This document shows, piece after piece, positions 53,301 through 64,000 of a stretch of DNA of 64,000 nucleotides. The first letter of the stretch is position 1, and the number at the start of each line of letters is the position of its first letter. The DNA lies in assembly GCF_029867415.1 (NCBI RefSeq), contig NC_081182.1:46388817-46452816 (forward strand), given 5' to 3'. Below the pieces are notes generated by a model, which saw nothing but the letters and a program-made list of their open reading frames with translations, searched no databases and was not told where the DNA came from. The translations under genes and the position numbers were made by a program. The stretch comes from Vicia villosa. Taxonomy: Eukaryota; Streptophyta; Magnoliopsida; Fabales; Fabaceae.

Positions 53301-54182
53301 ATAATTTATTGGTTTTTGTTTCCTCCATTTTTGCGGTGGATGTTGTTGGTGGCCTAATTTTGTTGATTGAGATTGTCTGGAAAAGAAGTTTGAGGAATAA
53401 ATCAGTGTGAGAGTTTAGAAATTTTGTGATGAGCGTTGGCGGAGATGAGATGTAACTGGATTCCCGAGCAACACATTGAAGCATGGTTGATTTTGAGTTA
53501 TAATCTCAACTTTGTTGTTGCAAAAGTTGACAACATATCACGATGTTAATTGCGTGTCACAAAGCCGGTAAATGTATTAGTGAGCTAGAAAATCATTTTT
53601 AACACACATGTATTAATGATTAGGGAGTTGACATTCACTACTTGATTGCAATAAGCTTAGAGGGGGAAAGTCCTACAAGTAGGTGTTGTTGACTTAGTTC
53701 TCGAGTTGCAGAACTCTTGAGTGTTTGTTGTTGTGGAACATAGTCGCAATACGGTGTTCCAACATTGTTTGGCTGAGTCGTCAATCACACATATGAAGTT
53801 GAGGATACCTAGTGATACGGCATAAATTCACTACAACACGACCGCATCGAGATGATTTCAAAGTTTTATGTCGTTGTTTGGTAAAGGTTGCTGTTTGACG
53901 AGCTTGCTTATTGATATGCAGAATGATGTGATCAAACACATTATGAGTGCATGCTTGAATCTAAAATAGGGATGACCGTGAGATATAAATATCGGGATTG
54001 TTGTCTAATGTCTTTTGTATAATCGATTTGACATTGTTAATTGTGAAAACAAAATGAAATTTGAAAAATACCACAATTAGAGGTCGATTGGGGTCGATAA
54101 GTGTCATCGTCACTAAATATTGAGGAGGTGTCAACCATTGATATGAAAGAGAGAGGTGCTAAAGTAAGTTTCATAAAATTTA
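53301..54182. other. gene-free DNA
   Basis: No recognisable gene; it may include the 5' part of the gypsy element. 53630-53800 contains two short phrases on 'gttgttg' but no ordered repeat. Confidence 0.35.
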
Positions 54183-54389
54183 GGGTTAAATATGTTTTTG
54201 GTCCCTATAAATATCTCAATTTTGACTTTTAGTCCCTATAAAATTACTTTTGCACTCACTTTTGGTCCCTCTACAGAAATTGAAACTGAATGCAAAAGTA
54301 ATTTTATAGACACTAAAAGTCAATATTTTTTATAGGGACTAAAAGTCATTTTAAGTAATTTTATAGGGACTAAAAAGATATTTAACCCT
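54183..54389. mobile_element. legume 'GGTCCCT' MITE
   Basis: gggttaaatatgtttttggtcc.. and the inverse ..gggactaaaaagatatttaaccct are the ends. Internal tttagtccctataaaattac and its inverse make a foldback. Flanks aaaattta (54175-54182 and 54390-54397) form an 8-bp direct duplication. Confidence 0.85.
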
Positions 54390-54397
54390 AAAATTTA

Positions 54398-55086
54398 TTT
54401 AAAATTAGTTTTTTTATGGACTAAACTAAAATTATATTACACCTTTGCAACCTATGAAGTTTGGGTTGGACCAGTGTTTCTTTCAAATTGCAAACATTAT
54501 GCTTTAAGTGGCCCCCCAATTTTGAGCATAGTATGTTAATTTTTCAACGATGGAACCTTAACATATAAAGTCAACTCTAAAGTGTTGAGATTCCAACATT
54601 CCAACATTTCCTTTTTCTTTCAATTTACTCCAATTTAAACATGAAAAATAATTTATATCAATTTACTCACTGAGTTCAAGTGACAAAATAAGTCTCATCT
54701 AACATTAATTCAATCAAGTGAAAGTTTGATTTTTAGGTAAAATAATTTTTGATTATATATCTTATACAAACTAGGACACATGCTTGAATAATAGTATATA
54801 TTTTGAATTGTAGATGACATGTCATGCATAGTATTTTCACGTGGTATAAGTACATTAAGAATTAATCCTCCTCCTCCATTATGCAGAATAAATAATAAAC
54901 ATTAAGCAGATTGATAGTGGACTAATTAATTGGTGAATCTAAATTATCATGATAAATATTCTAAATGCTTATATCACAATCTTGGGTTTGGTATATATCT
55001 AGCTAAACTAGAAAAGTCATAGATTTGATATCTTGATATCTATAATAATATATAGATATATAGCACAGTGGTTTGGTCGACAGTCC
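54398..55086. other. upstream region of MIR171h
   Basis: AT-rich, no coding sequence. The 100 bp before 55087 contain alternating TATA-rich stretches (ctataataatatatagat) and gtggtttggtcgac. Presumed promoter, by position only. Confidence 0.45.
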
Positions 55087-55094
55087 TATTTATA
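55087..55094 (+). promoter_or_regulatory. TATA box of MIR171h
   Basis: ctatttatagaagg gives a start site at about 55115-55125, roughly 50 bp before the first miRNA* arm. This spacing fits a plant Pol II miRNA gene. Confidence 0.6.
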
Positions 55095-55153
55095 GAAGGG
55101 ATAACTTGCAATTCATTCCACAAAAACTAAACTAGAAGCTTTAGTGGCTTCAG

Positions 55154-55257
55154 CTGCAAAAGTGGACATGGCGTGATATTGATCCGGCTCATCAATCCGT
55201 CGTATATATCAATTTCAGACGAGCCGAATCAATATCACTCTTGTTTGCTTCATTGCA
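55154..55257 (+). ncRNA. MIR171h: MIR171h hairpin 1
   Basis: The 3' arm at 55220-55240 begins CGAGCCGAATCAATATCA and is the 21-nt miR171h of legumes. The 5' arm at 55173-55193 begins GTGATATTGATCCGGCTC. The two pair over 19 positions with only two mismatches and leave 2-nt 3' overhangs at both ends, as a DCL1 product should. The loop is 26 nt (55194-55219). A looser lower stem extends to tgca at about 55154 and tgca at about 55257. In Medicago truncatula miR171h cleaves the mRNA of the GRAS factor NSP2 and limits mycorrhizal colonisation; the same target is inferred here. Confidence 0.88.
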
Positions 55258-55321
55258 TATTTGTATATGTATTATATCAGAAATATTGAAGTGAGGAAGT
55301 AGATGAATTCTGCAGAAGTTG

Positions 55322-55430
55322 ACAGGAGTGTTATTGTTTTTGCTCATCTTATTTTTTATTTGTGAAGAATCACATTTGCTTCATTATAAGACGAGCCGAA
55401 TCAATATCACTCTAGTACACTTCACTGCAT
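55322..55430 (+). ncRNA. MIR171h hairpin 2 (tandem copy)
   Basis: The identical 21-nt mature sequence recurs at 55392-55412, 172 bp downstream. A diverged star arm lies at 55328-55348 (GTGTTATTGTTTTTGCTCAT). Aligned with the mature copy it leaves about four mismatches and one G-U pair, mostly central, and 2-nt overhangs are possible. The loop is 43 nt. The downstream flank (acttcactgcatgtgt) also resembles that of hairpin 1 (gcttcattgcatattt), so the unit was duplicated locally and the star arm has drifted while the mature sequence stayed fixed. Processing is less certain than for hairpin 1. Confidence 0.65.
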
Positions 55431-55474
55431 GTGTTTATGTTCCAGCATCAATTGGTAATCTTTTTTTAATTCAG

Positions 55475-56666
<1,192 letters not shown>

Positions 56667-56674
56667 GATAGAGT

Positions 56675-57181
56675 TAGGGGCGGAAAAACGGGTTGTGGCC
56701 TGCACCCGTCATAAAATAGCGGGTTGGGTAGAAATTTTAGACCATTCGTCCACCAAATCTCGTCCCGCCAAAATCCGCCGTCCGCCAAAGCTCGCATCAC
56801 CTATTCATTCAGCCTATCCGCTTTAAGTCCGCCTTTTTTAGTTGATTCTAGTAATTCTAATTCTTGATGGTGTAATTTGTACATTTATTTGGGCATATAT
56901 GCAACATTTTTTATAGTAAAATTTGTTAAAAAGATGCTTTATAAAAAATTATTCTAAAAATAAGTGAAAATTTTAATCAAAAGGTAAAAACAAAATTTTA
57001 ATCTATTAAAAAATAAAAAAATAAATTAATAAAATAATAGACTGACAAGTCCGCCGCACACCAACCCGCCATTTTGGGGGGCGAGCTTGATTTTTAAGCT
57101 CATTTCGACTTGGCGGACAAGTCCGTCCCACATTTTTTTCCGGGCATAAGAGGGGGCGGGCAGCCCATTTTGCCACCCGTA
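56675..57181. mobile_element. hAT MITE with perfect 8-bp duplication
   Basis: Ends taggggcgg..aaacggg and cccattttgccacccgta. The target duplication gatagagt is exact at 56667-56674 and 57182-57189. CGGG/CCCGCC subterminal motifs are dense; the centre is AT-rich and non-coding. Related in design to 6897-7318 and 30318-31426. Confidence 0.9.
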
Positions 57182-57189
57182 GATAGAGT

Positions 57190-58001
57190 GTCACATGGAT
57201 TAATGTGGTGGTCCCAAGTTTTATGTCACTTGTCATCTTCACACTCCCCCTCATTGGCGTTGACACCGACATCTAAATCAAGAATTTATAAATTTTGATA
57301 ATAATCATAATACATAAAATACATTATTACATTTTTTTCCGCTTTATGTATATTTATGTATATATAACGTAGAGTACAAAAATTATTCAACAAATATAAA
57401 TAACTTTACAGATTTTAAATAAAATTGAAATAAAAGAAAATAAATATTTGTTGATTAGAAAATAAAATATATGTATATTATAAAATGTATTACTTTTAAG
57501 AAAATAATTTATTCAATCAAATTCCCTTTAAGACTTATCTTTACAATATAAAAAATTCAAAAATAAATATTTAACATATCAAAAAATTCACTTTATATTT
57601 AGGCGATTTTATATTTGGGCTATTCGTTTTATTTTTACTTTTATAAAACACACTAATAAAAATAACACGAATTGATAACAAATAGATAATCTTTAATTAT
57701 CAAATAAATACTTGTCAATCTTAATAATATAATCATAAAACTATAACATTCTGTAATAAATTAAATATTAAATTAATCACATTAATTTTGTCAATCAATA
57801 ATTTATAACAAATTAATAACATTTAGTTATGAAATATATATTTTTAAATATTAATAAATTTACAATCATAAATATATTTTTCTAACTAGTTATTTAAGAT
57901 TTCATTCACAAATCTTTTATTAATAAAAATTATAATATTTTTAATCCTTCTAAAAAAATTTAGCATTATTGATTTAATCCTTCTGGGATTCTTTAATATT
58001 A
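57190..58001. other. AT-rich gene-free DNA
   Basis: Nothing recognisable. The phrase 'ttaatccttctgggattctttaa' just before 58001 recurs in part after the CACTA element (59417-59435). Confidence 0.4.
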
Positions 58002-59405
58002 CACTACACGAAAAGCTTGACTAGCTAGGGGATTTTGTGAAGTGATTAGCCTCTTACTAAATTTTGACATTGTTTGGAGATAACCCCTCGTAAAGCACAA
58101 ATCAAAAAACAAAATTTAAAAAACAACCGGTAAGGATACCCCTCGTAAAATAAAAATAGTGAAATTTTAGAATTTGAAACGATATCAAGTGTGCATTTTG
58201 TGTGGGGATACGCCTCACTAAAAGAGACCGTTGAAATGGTGATGGGATACCCCTCACAAATTGCCAGCCTATGTTAGTTGTGTTACGCTCATGTTCCATC
58301 GTGTGTGCAGGCGTGCAAGAAAAACTGCTCTGAAAAGTAATATTCCATTTTGCGAGGGGTTGTCCCAAGCAAAATGGTGAGGGGAGCCCCCTCGGAAATT
58401 GTTTATTAATATACAGCGCACATATTTTTTCCACAGTTCATTTCATCTTCTTGTTTCGTTTCTTCTTCTTTTCCGCTCCCATTTCTTCTTCTTTCCTTCT
58501 CTCAGATAAATATTTTTCATTTTATTTTCTGTCTATTTTATTGATTTCAGATTGTATAAAGTATTTATTAATAGCTTTTGTTTTTGTTTTCTGATTTTAG
58601 AAACCAATTTTATCATCTATGACAACCAAAGAGTTCAAATCTAAAGGGTGTGTTCATCTAAGGTACATTTTTCTCTATTTTTTTTAAAAAAAAATTATAC
58701 TCATATTTATTGAATTAGGTGTTGTATAATATTAAATTTGTATTTATATAATTTATTTGTTAAATTTTTTACTGATATTGTTTTTGTATAATATATTGTG
58801 TTTGTATTTTACTGTTTTTAGGTGTTATTGGATGTTGTATAATATATTTAAAATTTTACTAATACTAAAAATATAAAAAACAATTGTTTTTAAATAAGAA
58901 AAACTATTATTCAAAACAGTATTATTTCTTAAAAAATAATATTACAAAACAATATAAAAATAGTAGTATATATCAGTTTAAAAGCAGTTTAAATATATTA
59001 TATTATTTTTTAATACAAATTTTTCTATATTATAATATATATTTTTATAATTATAATTTTTTTAATATGACATTATGCAATTTGTTAGGGGCTTAACCCC
59101 TCACAAATTCTAAAAATAGAAATCTGCTAGGGGCTAAATCCTAGCTAAATACTGATACAAATTATGCACATATCATCTGCGCACTGCGCCTACACACGTG
59201 GGTTATAAATCTGCAAAATATGGATTTGCAATTTATGAGAGGATTAGCTCCAAGCAAGTTTAGTGAGGTGGAACGCCCCACGCAAATAATTTGTGAAACC
59301 TTTCTTAGTTATGGGTGTTGTTCTCTCGCTAATTTATGTTTTGCGAGGAATTTTGACAGTTGTGAGGGGTTTAATCTCTGGCTAAACAATCTTTTTCTTG
59401 TAGTG
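58002..59405. mobile_element. non-autonomous CACTA (En/Spm) transposon
   Basis: Left end cactacacgaaaag, right end ctttttcttgtagtg, and a 3-bp TTA duplication on both sides (57999-58001 and 59406-59408). Both are diagnostic of CACTA elements. Subterminal regions are filled with copies of CCCCTCG/CGAGGGG and CCCCTCAC/GTGAGGGG, the likely transposase-binding motif. There is no transposase frame. The centre holds a CT-rich leader-like segment (58440-58500) and an ATG at 58619 (MTTKEFKSKGCVHL, then a possible GT donor), perhaps a captured 5' gene end. Confidence 0.9.
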
Positions 59406-59686
59406 TTATTGGTACAATTCTTCTGGGATTGTTTAACATCATTGATGCAATTCTTCTAGAATCCACGAAAATCGTCATTGATACTTTTCTGACTAATAGA
59501 GACATAATAGACATTTTTATCAATACTCAAGGGATAATCATTTTTTGATCAATGCATAAAATAAATTATTCTTTGAATAATTCTCTAGGAATCCTTTAAA
59601 ATATATATAATTTTTTTTCGAGAATTAGATTATAAATCTTCAAACAATGATAAAGATAAGCATTTTTCGTGCAATCCTCCGAGCAT

Positions 59687-59990
59687 GTTTTATAAGTTCT
59701 TCAAAATTTATATAAATTATTATTTTGCTATTCTTTAATGATGCTTGATAAGTTCTTTAAGAACTATATAATAAATTATTATTTTTCTATCATTCATGGA
59801 TGCTTTATAGTTTTTTAAGAACTATATAATAAACTCAATATTACCCTTTAGAGATATTTGATAAGTTCTTCAGAGACTATATAACAAATTCATTATTATT
59901 CTTTAGGGATATTTATTAAGTTCTTTAGGAACTATATAACTTAACACGTTGTTTTGTAATCCTTCCAGCATTATTTGATAGTTTAATAAG
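59687..59990. repeat. degenerate tandem repeat, about 58-bp unit, 5 copies
   Basis: Units on the pattern tttgataagttctt(c/t)a(a/g)gaactatata(a/t)(c/t)aaattattatt..ttctttagg(g/a)at, visible at about 59687, 59743, 59802, 59852 and 59907. Unit length and sequence vary. Confidence 0.8.
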
Positions 59991-61712
59991 ATATAATATT
60001 AAAATTCAACACGGATAATGGAAAAGAATAAAATAATAAAGTAATATTATCTTTGATAATTAGAGCTTCAAGTTTTTTTTCTTTTTAAGTTTGGTAAAGT
60101 TTCGTGCTGATAACGTGTTATGAAATTAATTAGAAGCAACATAATATAAGAGTATAGACGAATGAGAAAAATTGAAGACATAAATAATATTGTATTATTT
60201 TCATTATCGGTGTATATTTGAAGTACAATATAAGTCATATTTATATGACATATGTAATAAATAGAAAATCATATGAAATCTTGTAATTGATAGACATCTA
60301 TAATTATCATTTATAATAAAATTTATTTAAATTTTGTTTTTTAATTAAATTTATGGAGTGGTTGTGATAAGAAATAAAAAAAAATTATTTATTTTTTAAT
60401 TAATAAAAAATTATGATTGATTATGTGTAAAATCAGATATTATAGTTGTATGGTGTCTACTTAAGAATTTTCTTTAACTTGGCTTGCAACTAAAAAATGT
60501 TAATATATTTTTGTTATAGTAGTTAAAGTTTGACTCCATGACCTGCTACTGAAACTCTTTCAAGTATCTCACTTTAACCACTTGAACTACAACTTGGGGA
60601 TTTTGTTGATTTATTTACTCTTATATTTATTGAATAAAAAATTGTTAGCAACTCTAAAAAGTTTAGAATGGTTGCAATCCTTAAATCCTTAAAAATATTC
60701 TAAGTGTTAGAAGTTTGACAGAATAATATAATCTTTTCCAAATACAATACAAAACCTGTAGCTTTCACTTTTCCTCACACAATCCGTGATTCAAGCAAAT
60801 TCCACTTCATTAAAAATTTCTCAATTATACATTTTAATTATGTCTTAAACATAAACTATGTTGATGTGTGACAAAATAGTGTCAAGTTCCATGAATCAAA
60901 ACAGAATCTTGAATAAAATCATGAACATGATTAGAGTACATATTAGTTAGGGGTATTACAATTTTGATATTGACTCTTAAATATTAAAAACCTTATTACT
61001 ATTTTTTGCAATACTGTATACACTTATATTAGAAATTTATTAGCAGTGACACATATCTACTTATCTAGTAATGGTTTTTCTATGTCCCTAGCATTATTCT
61101 TTTTTTCAATTCAATTTGTTTAAGCCAAATTAGATCATGAAATGTACTTTCGGTCTCCATCAAAGAAATCATCACAAGTCATATATATAGTAGCACCGTT
61201 ATGATTGAGGATATAAATATTATAAAGTCATATCTTTGTGATTTACATGCATGTTATAATTGGATAAAATAATTGAAGATGAGTTCATAGTATTCTGTGA
61301 TAGTGTGAAGTATATATTTCTACGTTTGTTATGTTTGAAATTTTATATTCAGTCAATCAGACAATCACCAAATTGTTGATTCTTTATGTCATCAAATTTA
61401 AGAATGATTTTTTCCAGCGGATCAGTCATCACTGTTTCAGTCACTGCTCAAACAATTTAAATTTAATAGATTAGTAATCGTAACACAATATGGTGTTATT
61501 TTTTATGTTAAAATATTTGGTTATAAGTTTGGTGTCAAAAATTGATTTTAATTCAGTTAGTTATATAAAATTAATTTTATAAAATATTTTATGTTTTGAT
61601 ATCTACATTCCTCCCGGAGTTAGTCGGTTGGTGAAGATATGAGACATTATAATATGTTTCTCTCAAAGTCTCATGTTCAGATCTAATTAAATGCTAATAA
61701 TTTTTATGTTTG
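59991..61712. other. AT-rich gene-free DNA
   Basis: No coding sequence recognised. 60525-60600 contains a phrase of the type seen near many plant retroelement ends (actctttcaagtatctcact..accacttgaactac), which is not enough to classify. Confidence 0.35.
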
Positions 61713-61967
61713 GTTGGTTTATATAAAGCGTGTATCCCTTAGTTATGAGTCCCTTAACTATTACAAAGAGTGTTAAATATGAAAGTGCAAAATTGAACTA
61801 CTAACCTAAAATTATTATCGTGATCTATAGATAAAACAGTTCATGTGTTCGGTCAGTTTGTACAAAGCTTATATTCCTCAATTGTGAGTTCCTTAACTAT
61901 TACAAAGAGCGATGTATAAATGTGGAAAATTGAACTACTAGGCTAAAAGTATTGTCGTGGTCTATGG
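61713..61967. repeat. diverged tandem duplication, 139-bp period
   Basis: gt(t/c)(g/a)gttt(a/g)ta(t/c)aaagc at 61713 and 61852. Both units share ccttaactattacaaagag, aaaattgaactacta and cgtg(a/g)tctat(a/g)g. Confidence 0.85.
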
Positions 61968-62164
61968 AGGAAACTATCTTAATGAACATAACATTGTGGT
62001 TTATTGAAAATATTGTCTAGTCAGACCATTTATGTGGTTAGTGTGTGATTATCTCCATTTGTGGTATATGGTGCCCCACGTTTGATTCTTGTCTCATGCT
62101 ACTCGGCATGTTCAGTTGCCTACATCCATGGATGTGCAACCTTCCTAACTCGTGATTCTACAAT

Positions 62165-64000
<1,836 letters not shown>

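Overview
This is a plant nuclear window, almost certainly from a legume (Fabaceae). The genes are intron-rich with GT..AG splice sites. The DNA is AT-rich and packed with LTR-retrotransposon, hAT, CACTA, MULE, LINE and MITE remains. It carries a legume-type MIR171h locus and a MITE beginning GGGTTAAATATG..TTTTTGGTCCCT, a type I associate with legumes. The exact genus cannot be fixed from the sequence alone.

Three protein-coding genes can be reconstructed exon by exon, and all keep open frames. (1) 13276-16843, plus strand: an 8-exon, 459-residue major-facilitator protein of the MFSD5 / molybdate-anion-transporter-like family. (2) 18405-20398, minus strand: a 3-exon, 162-residue F-box protein. 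(3) 31893-42840, minus strand: a 12-exon, 2392-residue orthologue of plant MIP2 (MAG2-INTERACTING PROTEIN 2), the NBAS/Sec39-like subunit of the ER tethering complex. A fourth gene is non-coding: 55154-55430 holds two tandem foldbacks, each with an identical 21-nt miR171h-type sequence on its 3' arm, 20-30 bp behind a TATA box and just before a 200-bp TA microsatellite. miR171h is known in Medicago truncatula to target the symbiosis regulator NSP2.

The rest is mobile DNA. 548-1662 is an element with 333-bp inverted arms. 1826-2964 is a dead LINE. 3031-4208 is a cluster of foldback MITEs embedded in TA microsatellites. 4209-12290 is a dead minus-strand Ty1/copia element, cut in two by a TG..CA-bounded LTR-type insertion (6537-10665) that itself received two hAT-type insertions; a small solo LTR also sits in the copia reverse transcriptase. 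20837-25600 starts with a Helitron-like terminus. 25630-30171 holds two broken copia elements in opposite orientations, with a solo LTR and a local duplication. 30306-31434 is a pair of related hAT MITEs in inverted orientation, both target-site duplications readable. 43370-46175 has a MULE/FAR1 transposase pseudogene and a foldback element. 48416-53300 has copia and Ty3/gypsy remains. 54183-54389 is a MITE, 56675-57181 a hAT MITE with a perfect 8-bp duplication, and 58002-59405 a CACTA element with a TTA duplication.

The genes do not form a functional cluster. They are independent euchromatic genes separated by layered transposon insertions. No rRNA, tRNA or CRISPR array was recognised.
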